NCBI GenBank assembly: GCA_003427395.1 | Contig: BFEA01000448.1 | Span: 191,004-233,991, forward strand | Length of the DNA: 42,988 bases | Source: Chara braunii | Lineage: Eukaryota > Streptophyta > Charophyceae > Charales > Characeae | Direction: 5' to 3' | Shown here: in pieces, positions 1 to 9,400 of the stretch | Position numbering within the stretch: the stretch's first letter is position 1 | Layout: each line of letters starts with the position of its first letter | Made by a program: the position numbers and the translations under genes | The notes under the pieces: model-generated | Database searches by the model: none | The model's input: the letters and a program-made list of their open reading frames with translations, nothing else | What the model was told of the DNA's origin: nothing

Positions 1-254
1 GAAGGTCGCCGAGATAGAATCTGATAGGTCACCGATATGGTAGTCCAAAATGTCATCCAACAAGATCAAAATGTCGAGGACAATAGGTCACCAATGTCGG
101 AGGTACAGAGTCCAAATGTAACCGGTGTCCGAACTATGATGCAGCCGAGTATCAACCCCAACAATCTCCAAGTCTCCAATCCGGTAAGTACCACAGTCTC
201 ATACCACCGAAGTCCAATACTGATCTCTGTCCAACTAGTATAAGTCTCCAATCT

Positions 255-294
255 GAAGAAGAAGAAGAAGAAGAAGAAGAAGAAGAAGAAGAAG
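255..294. repeat. (GAA)n microsatellite
   Basis: About thirteen uninterrupted GAA triplets, followed by GAGAG-rich DNA to about 325. The serine-rich or glutamate-rich reading frames across it are products of the repeat. Confidence 0.95.
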
Positions 295-614
295 GAGCCG
301 AGGAGGAGAGAGAGAGAGAGAGGGGACTGGCGAGGGGAGGGAGGAGAGAGACCTCCAACTCCCGATACCTCAGGCGGCTATGGCCGCCGGCACACCCAGT
401 CGCCGCTGCTGCTGCTCGCTCGCTGCTGCTGCGCTAATGCTGCGCTGCTGCTCCTCGCTGCTNCTGCGCTAAACTTAGCGCCAGCGCTGTATCGCGCTGT
501 ACCATACCGTACCGGTAGAATGCCGGTAGGTCGATCCCTNNNANTNAGGCNGGACCNGTTCTNTATACCGGTGGGGCAGAGGCCGGCCTCAATGCTGCGA
601 GGCCTGGCCGTGCC

Positions 615-817
615 CTGAACCGTCCAGATGGACGGTTCAGCCCCAACCGGCGGGCGGCAGCCTCAAGAGCGCCGCCAGGCCCAAACGGTAATGTCGTTTG
701 GGCCTGCCCGTCGGGTCTGGTCCAAGGTGAGGCCTTTATGGCCTGTTGTACCCCCAAGGTCGGGCCTTTAGGCCCTGATGTGTCCCTCTACCCCTAAGTC
801 GGGTCCGGTAGGACCCG
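615..817. repeat. Series of GC-rich hairpins in LTR-like DNA
   Basis: Five near-perfect hairpins follow one another: 615-640 (11-bp stem, AGAT loop), 677-705 (11-bp stem, 7-nt loop), 730-744 (AGGCC/GGCCT, loop TTTAT), 762-775 (GGGCC/GGCCC, loop TTTA) and 800-817 (CGGGTCC/GGACCCG, loop GGTA). Stem sequences differ from one to the next, so this is not a simple tandem repeat. The same style recurs in the LTRs of the nested element and at 42100-42450. Confidence 0.8.
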
Positions 818-837
818 TGTGGCGTCGAAGATGTAAC

Positions 838-855
838 AAACACACACACACACAC

Positions 856-906
<51 letters not shown>

Positions 907-925
907 GAGAGAGAGAGAGAGAGAG
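838..925. repeat. (CA)n followed by (GA)n microsatellite
   Basis: CA repeats run from 838 to about 903 with one CG interruption, followed by GA repeats to about 925. They directly abut the TGTAACA terminus at 838. Confidence 0.95.
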
Positions 926-1482
926 GCGTGGAACAAGGGGAGGAACACTGACCTTAGCCAGCGTACTCTACCGACGTCCAAGGCGGCGGCGGGTCGCAGT
1001 AGCTGAAGAATGCATTACACGGTGGATTGCAGCAGCGGACACGACATGGTGTGCGACCTTTTTTTTTGCGCGGCGACTTGGAAAAGTATGGGGTTGGAAT
1101 TCAAATTCTTAGCACCTCCCCCCTGGAGGGCATCTCAGGAAGATGCATCCCCCACAGAAGGGCAAATCAGATAGGCAGCAGGGGAAATAGGACCGCCGGT
1201 CCCGTAGGGGCATTCCGAAAAGTTGTGCCCCTCACTCACAGGGGTCTGTTCGAAAGTTCAGAGGCCCAGGGGCAAATCAGGGTAAGTCGGCCGTCGGAGG
1301 GGCAAATCACATCAGCGAGTTCTCATCATCCAGCATACATCTAGTATGTCACCACATAGCTCCCCGGCGCGCCCACTCAACCCTGGCCCGCCTAATGTTC
1401 AACGCCAATGCCGTATCACTGCCCCACACCTCATGCGAAGCACCAATAGCTATTGCGAAGAACCAATGAAGCGCAATATGAA
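926..1482. other. Non-coding stretch, possible internal remnant of an LTR element
   Basis: No reading frame resembling a protein is visible. The stretch lies between an LTR-like terminus at 838 and a minus-strand primer-binding site at 1483-1497. It could be the shortened interior of a minus-strand LTR element, or unrelated flanking DNA. Confidence 0.3.
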
Positions 1483-1497
1483 CCAGCTCCGATACCA
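1483..1497 (-). other. Primer-binding site, initiator tRNA-Met type
   Basis: Read on the minus strand this is TGGTATCGGAGCTGG, one base different from the plant initiator tRNA-Met primer site that starts TGGTATCAGAGC. It lies three bases from a TG dinucleotide at 1501, where an LTR would end in minus-strand orientation. The nested element at 33777-33788 has the same TGGTATCGGAGC core and a similar spacing, which supports the call. Confidence 0.65.
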
Positions 1498-1500
1498 AAT

Positions 1501-2484
1501 TGCAAGGAAAACAAGCAACAGCGAGATGACAATCCCAAATCACACCATCACATTGCAAGCCAAATAGTCACACCGTGTCCAGATAGCAGCATTGCACCAA
1601 TAATACGCCAATGGAGTTTCGTAGCACTGAAAACCAATGTCCGTGGTCCAGTTCCCTTGCACTCACACTTGGCGCTCAACGCCCAGCCTACTCCCACACA
1701 GCTACTACAGACTACAAAAAGACAATGCAACTGTTGAGATCAGCAGCAGCCCGAAGTACTTGAAGATGCCGCCCATGCAGACCATCGCCAATACAAGGTA
1801 CGTGCCCTCACATCATCATCATCATCATCATCATCATCCTTCACCTATCCCCTGACGTCACCCACACCTGTCCTCTCAGTCACCCGAAGACCACCCCTGC
1901 GCTTCACTGTAGTCCAAGCCCACCAGCTATGGTGGCTGGGCTATGGCGCTGCCCTCAGCAGCGCCCTCCTCCTCTGCACGACCGCACATGCTGCACCTCG
2001 CCTCCCAGCGCTAGCAGCAGCCTACGAACGTTAGCTCCAGCAGCGCTGCCGCCCAGCATGCGAGTGCCTGAATGAGGCAGCCAGGGCCGAGCTCTTTCCT
2101 TTATGGAAAGAGTTGGCCTGCTCACGCAGCCTGGCTGCCTTGGCCTGGGCCCAGAAGCTTCCGGAAGGCCCCAGGAGGCTGCCAGGATGCAGCAGCTACT
2201 GGGCTGCTGGGCCTCGTTCGGTTGGGCGCCCAACTGTCTCTGTATGAGGCTGCGAATCACGGCCAGGGCCTGCATTCTTTGGAAAGGCCCGGTAGGCCGT
2301 GGAAATGTCCTTGTTGCTCGGCCCGTGTTTCTTTCAACCAACTGGCGCGTCGCAACTGCCTGAACCCCAAATGCGAAATTGACAGTCGAAGGTCTTTTGC
2401 AAAAAGCCAGGCCCGCCTTCACTTAGGGCGGGTAAGGCTGCAGACAGGGCCCCATAGGCCTACCGAGGACCCTGATCCTCGCAA
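1501..2484 (-). repeat. LTR-like block next to the primer-binding site
   Basis: The primer site places an LTR boundary at 1501, so the DNA to the right should be a minus-strand LTR. Its content fits: a CAT microsatellite at 1810-1838, GCGCTG-rich DNA and GC-rich hairpins such as CTCTTTCC/GGAAAGAG near 2092-2112. The far end was not found; no TGTAACA terminus is visible, and the right limit given is where the AT-rich leader of element 1 begins. The LTR may be broken by the insertion of element 1. Confidence 0.35.
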
Positions 2485-2960
2485 AAATTCGAAACTACTT
2501 TTTATTCATTCTTTTTTGAAAATTTTGAAAATACGTTAGAACTAATAAAATTCTTTTTTGATATATATATATTTTTAATTCAAAAATAATTTTACTTAAT
2601 TCCTTTTCTCGTATATTTTAATTACTAAGAACAAATTTTCTTTCGAAATTCTTGAACTTCGAGAATATTTTACTTATTCCCTTTTGAAATTTCACGCTTT
2701 TCATACCCCAAAATTAATTTCGAATAAATTTAACCGGAATTTATTCTTTTTGAAATTAATTATCTTTTTTTTGGCATTTTTAGCATTTATTTCATTCTTG
2801 AAAATTTTGCGTTTCCAACTTCTCTCCCGCCAAATCCTTTCCGGATTTTTAAATTAATCTCGAATAAATTACTCCAAATCTGAATAATTTATGTTGAATT
2901 AATTCCCATTTTATTCATTTATTGTTTCCTCCCACCCCGACCCCGCGCCACTCCGAAATC
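2485..2960 (+). other. AT-rich leader upstream of gag of element 1
   Basis: About 450 bp of T-rich, AT-rich DNA with repeated TTCGAAATT-like words and no coding potential, directly before the gag frame. The nested element has a similar AT-rich leader between its primer site and gag, read on its own strand. No LTR or primer-binding site for element 1 could be identified. Confidence 0.45.
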
Positions 2961-2965
2961 TCCGC

Positions 2966-4570
2966 ATGCCACACCAAAGCAAGAACTCCCAGCGCGCAGC
3001 CGTCGACGCCGACGCCGCTGCCGTCGCTTCCGCCGCATCTGCCTCCTCCCCATCCACAGTCGTCGCCTCAGCCACTGCATCCACTCCATCTTCCCCCAAC
3101 ATGGCCCAATCCTCCAGCATCGATATGACGGTCGTCAACACCCAGTCTGTTGACAGCCTCGCCCGCGAACTTACGGGCGAACAAAGATCCGAGCCCGCCA
3201 TTCCCACCGATATCGCCACCCTCATTCGCAGATGTCCTCTTTCCAAACGGACATCCGCCCGTCCATCACCAAAATCGAAACCCATCTCTCTGGCCTATCC
3301 GACCGTGTGACCTCTATCGAGCATCAAACCCCGACAATCACAGCGGTCACGACCACGGCACCCCCCTCTACGATCGTGCCCACATCCACCGCCCTCTTCG
3401 CTAGCACGTCCTCCACACCCCCGGCTTCATCCACCACTACCTCCACCATAGTCACCGAGCAGAAAACCCCCGCCGTCACACAGTCGTCAACCATCCTCCC
3501 CCAATCAAAACCCCTCTTGACTTCATCCGTTATCACCTCCACCATCCCCAACTATACCCAGACCATTCCACAAGCTATGTAACCCGCTCTTCCTCTACTT
3601 CCCCCAAATGCTCTCATCCCCACCAACCCCGCCAATGATTTCACCCTGGTCGACTCTTCCTCTCCCACCCTTTGATTTCAACGCCCTTGCCGCCACTAAC
3701 CCCAAAGAAGGCAAAATCCCCCCATCATTCCTCGCCAACGAGATTCCCACCTTCTCAGGCCAACCCCATGAGGATGTCTTCCTCTTTCTCACCAAACTTC
3801 AACAAGCCATCTCCCTCCACAGCATTCCTGTCGTCCATTGGCTCCCCATTGCTGGCGGCCGACTCCTAGACAACGCGGCTCGTTGGTGGTACACCGAAAT
3901 GACCAATCGCCATCACGCCAGTCTCCGGCCTCACACCTTCCTTGAGTGGGCCACCCTCGTCACCCCCACCTTCCGCCCATAGAAAACGGTCGACGACTGC
4001 ATCGACCAATTCTGCCGACTCCAACAAAACTGCCCAACCGGCCGTTTTGTGCAATACGTCTCGGTTCGTCAACATATCCCCATCGACGTCGTCAGCGACT
4101 TCGCCTTCATCTCCCGCGTTCAGCGCGTATGCCGCAAAGACCTAGCGGCCCCCCTTGTCCACGAGCCCCCCATGACCCTCGCCGACCTCCTCACTCGTGC
4201 CCTCCAACTGGACTACATCCTCTCCCCCTACAAGACCTCACTTACATCGGCCCCTCCCCGCCCTTGCTTCTTCACAACATCACCTCCGAGGACACCACCT
4301 CCACCACCTCCGAGGACGAGTTCACCGCCCCCGACCCTGACACCCTCTCCGATCCACTAGACACCACATCGCTCTCCCCCGACGAACTCTCAGCCATTCA
4401 CCTCATGCGAATGGAAAAGAGAGATCACTTCAGCCGCCCTCCCTCGACCACCCTCCCGAGCGGCCTCAAGAAACTCACACCCAAGGAAAGAGCCCACCTT
4501 CAGGCAAAGGGTGGATGTTTTCGGTGCCGTTAATTAGGCCACCTGCAAACAAACTGCCCAAATGCTAAAC
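2966..4570 (+). pseudogene. gag of element 1 (broken)
   Basis: Structural capsid polyprotein of the retrotransposon. An Ala/Ser/Thr-rich N-terminal part starts at ATG 2966 and shifts frame near 3232. The capsid-like region begins near 3608, with PTFSGQPHEDVFLFL and a conserved WW pair near 3882-3890. An in-frame TAG at 3980-3982 interrupts it; a CAG-to-TAG change would explain that stop. Another frameshift occurs near 4235. The C terminus carries a CCHC zinc knuckle of the form CFRCR-stop-LGHLQTNC, with a TAA inside the knuckle at 4531-4533. The order and spacing match Ty3/gypsy gag; the several lesions make it a pseudogene. Confidence 0.85.
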
Positions 4571-4711
4571 ATTTCACACGCCAGTCTGCTGCTCCCCAGC
4601 CCGTAACCTCCGCATCACCTCCCTCGGCAGGAGCGGGCCCCTCCTCGACCTGAACACTGTCCCCTGGTCTTCGCCCCGGCATCGACGACTAGTCTGCCGG
4701 CCACCCCATCG

Positions 4712-5440
4712 GTGACGATTTCCATCCCATCGGTGCCCCATTTGGCATCGACAATACGTCTGCCTCCCCCCTCTCCGGTGCCGCACCCCCCATCGGACGA
4801 CCCCCAGGCGTCGCAACCCTTGTCGCTTGACGCCCCCCTCACTGCCACTTGTTCCTCAACCCTCCTTTCGAATCCATCCTCTGTCACCTTCTTTGATGTT
4901 GTTGAGGAACAAGCCCGACACGATCGGCTTGTCCGATTAGGCAATGCACAACGCCGCCTCAACGCCATTATCTCCACTGCCAGCTCATCACGCTTTCACC
5001 TCAAATTCATCGTCGCCACCCTTGGTGCGTCTACGACTAAGTTCCGGGCCCTCCTCGACATTGGAGCCACCGGAAACTTCATCACCGACGTGTGTGTCCG
5101 GAAAGCTGGTCTTATCTCTACCGGATACGACTCCACGATTACGATTCGTTTAGGGGACAAAGACACCGTCGTCGTAGTAGACCGCACGGTTCCCGAGACC
5201 ACCATGACTGTTGAAACCCTCCATAGTCAGGTCTCATTCGATGTCATGCACTTCATGTGCGATATCATTTTGGGAACACCGTGGCTGGACCGCTACATGC
5301 CATATGCGTTCCACCCCAACTTCCTTCGCCTTACCAACCCCCCTCACACAACCATCGACATTCCCTCTCTCTCCCCTATCTCACCTCCCCAAGCTCTGTT
5401 AGCCCGCACCAATTCCTTCACATGGCCGCACGAACCCTGA
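4712..5440 (+). pseudogene. Aspartic protease region of element 1
   Basis: Retropepsin that would cut the gag-pol polyprotein. The catalytic motif reads ALLDIGATGNFITD with the aspartate at about residue 116 of this open stretch (near 5057); the usual DSGAT has Ile in place of Ser. Downstream, DIILGTPWLDRY at about residues 185-196 matches the conserved Gly-containing flap and C-terminal motif of Ty3/gypsy proteases. The stretch is open from 4712 but the ATG is probably not a real start, since the domain belongs to a polyprotein. It ends at a stop 46 bp before the RT frame. Confidence 0.8.
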
Positions 5441-5486
5441 CTCCACCTACTATTGCCTTGTCCTTGATCACGAGCGCCCCGAGGAC

Positions 5487-6265
5487 TTGCTCCTAATGGA
5501 CAAAACCGACCAAGCCCCCCCCTCCAACCCCGCCCTCACCTCCAGCCTCAACAAGTTCAAGGACGTCTTCCCTGAGTCCTTGCCTGCCGGATTACCTCCG
5601 GATCGTGGCGTGTCCCACACCATCGACTTGGAACGCGGCCACTCTCCACCCTGCTGCCCTCCGTACCAACTCTCTGTTCCAGAAGCGGAAGAAATGAAGC
5701 GACAACTCCATGAACTCCTTGAGAAAGGACTTATTAAGCCTAGTTCATCCCCCTTCGGCACAAGCTGCCTTTTCATAAAGAAAGGCGGAACATCGGAACT
5801 TCGGATGTGCACAGACTATCGTGCCTTGAACCGGATCACGATCAAGAATAAGTACCCCCTGCCTCGGATCTCCGAGCTTCTCGATCGACTCTGTGGAGCC
5901 AAGTATTTTACCAAGATCGACCTTCGCAGTGGCTTTCACCAGATCCGCATCCGCGAGGAGGATACGCACAAGACCGCCTTCCGTTCCCGATTCGGGCACT
6001 ACGAATTCCTCGTGATGCCCTTCGGCCTCACAAACACCCCCGCCACATTTCAATCTACAATGAATCACATTTTTTGCGACCTCCTCGAAGTCTGTGTCGT
6101 CGTCTACCTCGATGATATCCTCGTCTATAGCCCCACCTTCAGCATCTCCGCCAAATCCTTTCTATCCTCAAAGAGCAAAAATTTTATGCCAAGCTCAGCA
6201 AATGCACCTTTGCCGCTTCAAGCGTTGAATACCTTGGCCACATCGTCTCCGTTGAAGGTATCCGC
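5487..6265 (+). pseudogene. Reverse transcriptase of element 1, cut by insertion A
   Basis: RNA-dependent DNA polymerase. From the ATG at 5487 the motifs appear in order: [10 protein letters not shown] (about residues 92-101), [23 protein letters not shown] (about 132-144), [27 protein letters not shown] and the catalytic YLDDILVYS at about 207-215. A single-base-class frameshift just after YSPTF (near 6138) puts the rest ([15 protein letters not shown]) in another frame. The domain ends at GIR, bases 6257-6265, where insertion A begins. The continuation starts at ATG 15277. Confidence 0.9.
6262..6265. other. Target-site duplication of insertion A, left copy (CCGC)
   Basis: CCGC directly precedes TGTCG at 6266 and reappears at 15273-15276 after CGACA. 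Deleting the insertion and one copy gives an uninterrupted pol frame. Confidence 0.85.
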
Positions 6266-6310
6266 TGTCGAGTGCATCGGTCCCGCACGGGAACCCTCTC
6301 GGCCGCGTCA
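6266..6310 (+). other. Left terminus of insertion A with hairpin
   Basis: TGTCG at the very end is followed 8-10 bases inside by a small hairpin (GGTCCCG / CGGGAACC, 6279-6295) and CTCTCGGCCGCGTCA. Insertion B has the same arrangement at 19313-19357 with a GGGTCCC/GGGACCC stem. The hairpin is retained while its bases differ. Confidence 0.7.
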
Positions 6311-6749
6311 TGCAGGATTTTGCAGGACTTGTCACGGAGAGCGTTTGCCGCTCCGGGCGATTGCGCCAGCCGTACCTCTCGCGAGCCCCTACGACAGGAC
6401 AGGGTCACGCGAGGCACCGCTTACCTCCACCCGCGGGAGCTGTCACCATCCCTTAGGTGGGCGTATCCCCGCCGAGCTACTTAACCACATGCGAAGGCTT
6501 TTCGTATGCAATTGTTGAGGTGGCCCTGCCGAGGGCGTTTCTCGTTCGTTGTAGCATAGGGGTTACGCGCAGTCGAACGCCCGAAAATCGAACCCGCACG
6601 CGAATCAACGCATCGGGGGGCTGAGGTCCCAAACGTGACTTAGCGCTGGTCGACTAGGACGCATCACACACACCACACGTTACACTACAATACTCACATC
6701 TACCCGCACATAACACGTAAAAAAAACACAAAACAAACACCACAAACAA

Positions 6750-6785
6750 CACCACAACACCACAACACCACAACACCACAACACT
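6750..6785. repeat. (ACCACAAC)n minisatellite
   Basis: Four tandem copies of the octamer ACCACAAC preceded by A/C-rich DNA from about 6718. Insertion B has a short A/C-rich tract at the equivalent place (19733-19768) without the octamer. Confidence 0.9.
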
Positions 6786-7329
6786 CCTAGTCCCTCCAGT
6801 ATCCGACCCATAACTTTATGCTGCGAGACTCAGATAGGTATTGCGCGCTGGATTTTCGTGTAAGAGTCATGCGAGCGCATGGCCTCCTCATATCGACCAG
6901 CCATGCGGGCATTCGCAAGCATTCGCGCTGATGGGGTACTACGAAGCACTCGTACCTACGTGGCCCTTGGCAGTCTCGAGGGTCGTGCTCGACACTCAAG
7001 TGTCGGCTGACAAGCGCGTTGAGGAGTGTCCCTCTCCACGCTAGACAACCGCCATGCGCGGTTGAAGACCACACCCTCTTCTGCACCCTGTGCAGAGGGC
7101 TTGAGTAGACAGCTTCATGGCTGTCGTGGTAGCCGAAATCAAGGGGTTTGACTTTGACGACTACCACGGACTACAACGTCCAACCATGAAAACTTAAAAG
7201 AGGAAACAATTGCAGATAGAAAAGGAGGATCACCCCCTTTCCTTTCTCTGTCATAGCCTGATGGTCGTCTCAAATGGAAGGGGTAGGCCAACACGAAAAA
7301 TGTGTACGGACAATGCCCAAAATCAGACC

Positions 7330-7860
7330 CATAGGCCGGCCGACGTTCGAAACGTTGGAGGCTCGTACGCGGGTCCCCATAGGCCTACTAGGACTGATAC
7401 CTCGCTCCCGCGCCGTTTCGTGCTGCCGAAACTTGGGTCTTATTGGCCATAACGCGCTTTTGCCCTCTTCGCTTGACCCATAACTTTCGAGCGCGGAAAA
7501 CGGCAGGTGCTGCGTGCGTGGGCTAATATAAAACCGCGCATACCGACCCACAATGCGGACTCGCGTAAGTAGTCCTGATGACGGCGCATTATGTAGTGCC
7601 CATACCCGAGTGGCCTCATTTGAGCCATGGGGTCGCTCTCGACGCTCAGGCGTCGGCTGAAGTGCGTGCTAAGGGTGGTATACGTTTAGCGAGCGCAAAA
7701 CCGGCCTGAGGGTCTTACCATCTTCTGCACCCTGAGGTGCCCCAAAGGGTGCGGGGTGAGATGGTCCCTAGGGCAGGAAGGGATTCGGAGCGGTGGTGAG
7801 TTGTCTGGCGCATCACCAGCGACATGCTAATCCTTCCGCCCGAAACTTTATCGTTCCATC
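7330..7860 (+). repeat. Second, diverged copy of the left-arm module within insertion A
   Basis: Repeats landmarks of 6785-7095 in the same order: CGACCCATAACTTT, AAAACCG, the GGGGTCG...CTCGACGCTCAGGCGTCGGCTGA hairpin region at 7632-7660 and TCTTCTGCACCCT at about 7721. Insertion B lacks this second copy, which accounts for part of the length difference. The hairpin stem here is CGACGC/GCGTCG, against CGACAC/GTGTCG in the first copy. Confidence 0.6.
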
Positions 7861-8138
7861 AAAACAATTTACAACAAGGAAAAAGAAAAAGGAGTACTTG
7901 ACGTTGGCAGGGGAAGACATGAACGCCCCGCCGGACCGAGTTGCTAGGGGACAGCCCCTCATCCTCGCGGCGCTTCTGTTTCCCTGGGTCAGCGTCGTGC
8001 GAGCAAGTGAATCAGCCCCCGTGCGAGGGGTGATCCCTTCCGGGCTGAACCTAGGACCCGGAATGTCCTGGACACGGATCATGAATTCCAGGCCTGGAAC
8101 TAACGTCCGACCAAATAAAATCTTTGAGTAGAGAAAAA

Positions 8139-8190
8139 CGTAAGCGTGCGGTTGCGTAGCCCTATAAGGGTTACCCGAGCGTACGCTTAC
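8139..8190 (+). other. Long hairpin in insertion A
   Basis: GTAAGCGT at about 8139 pairs perfectly with ACGCTTAC at about 8183, enclosing an inner CCCT/AGGG hairpin. Insertion B has GTAAGC followed by a GCGTATA/TATACGC hairpin in the corresponding area (20330-20357). Confidence 0.65.
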
Positions 8191-8239
8191 TTTGAGTATC
8201 ACACTATCAGGGTGGAAAAAAAAAAAAACAATCTTGCTC

Positions 8240-9400
8240 AAACAGAAGTTGTGGCGTAGTTCACTCTCACGACGGTTGTGTGGTTTGCCCATCTGAATCC
8301 AAACATAATCACTCAACAAGACTCAATCGAGATTCTCTCATACATACCTGCAGTCATACGCACAACATTCAAACAACATCACACACACTAAAGGGGTCAA
8401 CTTTCCAACCCTCTGCAGTTCGCACCCTGCCTTATGCACACAAGCCCAACCATTTCCCCACCAATCCTCAACAAACGTACTCATTTTTTAAGAAATGGCC
8501 ATAAAGAAACTGGATGAAAACCCAAAGAAACACATAAATCCCGGCAAGGGCCAAGGCCTCGGGTTGAGAGGCAGGAGAAATGGGAAAGTTGAGTCGTAAA
8601 CCGACGAATCGGCAACCGACCTGTTATCAATGATAACAGAAAAGTGATCCTTTTGAAGGATTAGGCTGATCAGATCAAGCCTTCAGGCGAAATACGGAAA
8701 CCCGCATCACAGTACAGGTCAAAAGAACCACTGCTATGTTCATTTCAAAAGGAGAATACTCCCCAAGTCGTAACCTAGCTCCTCTACTGATCTCATCGTC
8801 AGTCCTCCCTACTAATACCAGGTAACTGAGCCTCTCCGCTATTCAAGGCAGATCTGCTAAGTAGCCCAAGCTAAAAATATTCTAACTCCACAAATTATGT
8901 GAAATTTCGTCAGTGCTTCCCGTAGGAAAAGTGTCTTTTCAGAATTTTTGCGAGCACAAAAATGACTGACTCTTTCAGATTTGCAGAAATTTCGGCAGCG
9001 CTTCCCGTAGGAACAGGAGGCTGTCAAGATTTATACAAGGCTAAAAGACAGAAAGACAAAGCAAGCTATACTTGGGACTATCTTCTAACACCCCGCTTGA
9101 TGACTCAGAATCAATGATAGCCCGCACAACCTCTAGGTGAGAGTGTGGCTAGCCCTGATCCTAACTCCTAGCAGGGTCAGTCCTATCTTCATCCCAAGTT
9201 CTCCCTCCCATCATCCATCTCATCTACCTATGGCTCCAACACTTGGCGAGCATCTAAGCAACTAACCTATCGAAACAGACGCCCTAGAGTGAGAGCCCAC
9301 AAGCATGCATAAGCAAACACCTCTCACAATTCCACATAAGTTTGACCCAAGTAGTTCGTTAGATCACTCCGTTCTTTTTCCCTTAGTAGACCCCCTTATC
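8240..9400 (+). other. Linker conserved between insertions A and B
   Basis: Non-coding DNA alignable by eye with 20480-21640 of insertion B. Shared landmarks are ACATCACACACACTAA, CTGTTATCA..GATAACAGAAA (itself a hairpin), ACTTGGGACTA, GATCCTAACTCCTAG and CATCATCCATCTC. Two 85-bp-spaced copies of a TTTCGGCAGCGCTTCCCGTAG motif lie at 8902-8927 and 8987-9017. No protein-like frame is present. Confidence 0.7.

Larger units (their letters stand above)
1..838 (-). repeat. LTR-like block, partial (left edge of window)
   Basis: This looks like the remnant of a long terminal repeat related to the LTRs of the nested element at 25638-35152. It ends at 838 in ATGTAACA, the same terminus as those LTRs, preceded by a GGGTCC/GGACCC hairpin and CCGTGTG, which parallels the end of the nested LTRs. 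It contains a GAA microsatellite, a CTG/GCT-rich stretch at 400-470 and several N bases at 463 and 540-563. No reading frame here resembles a protein. The start lies outside the window or is not recognisable, so the extent is an inference; the terminus is what is seen. Confidence 0.4.
2485..6265 (+). mobile_element. Ty3/gypsy chromovirus (element 1), left half
   Basis: The left part of a plus-strand Ty3/gypsy retrotransposon with gag, protease and reverse transcriptase, cut at 6265 by insertion A. The rest of the element (RNase H and chromodomain) resumes at 15273. The two halves share codon style, and the reading frame continues exactly when insertion A and one CCGC duplication are removed. 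The coding region has several frameshifts and stops and is not functional. LTRs were not identified. Confidence 0.9.
6266..7200 (+). other. Structured left arm of insertion A (candidate RNA domain)
   Basis: Homologous to 19313-20215 of insertion B. Hairpins seen: 6990-7005 (CGACACT/AGTGTCG), 7046-7064 (CAACCGC/GCGGTTG), 7081-7095 (CTGCAC/GTGCAG), 7108-7125 (GACAGC/GCTGTC) and an outer stem 7125-7132 with 7161-7168 (CGTGGTAG/CTACCACG) around the invariant TTTGACTTTGACG. At the place of the GACAGC hairpin, copy B has CCACAAG/CTTGTGG, and the outer stem changes TA to CG on both sides. That pattern is expected for a conserved RNA fold. No known RNA family was recognised. Confidence 0.6.

Noticed and set aside
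736-981. Cys/Val-rich frame across the CA repeat
   Set aside because: Direct translation of a microsatellite.
2072-2539. 155-residue overlapping frames on both strands
   Set aside because: GC-rich LTR-like DNA without domain signals; both strands are open over the same bases.
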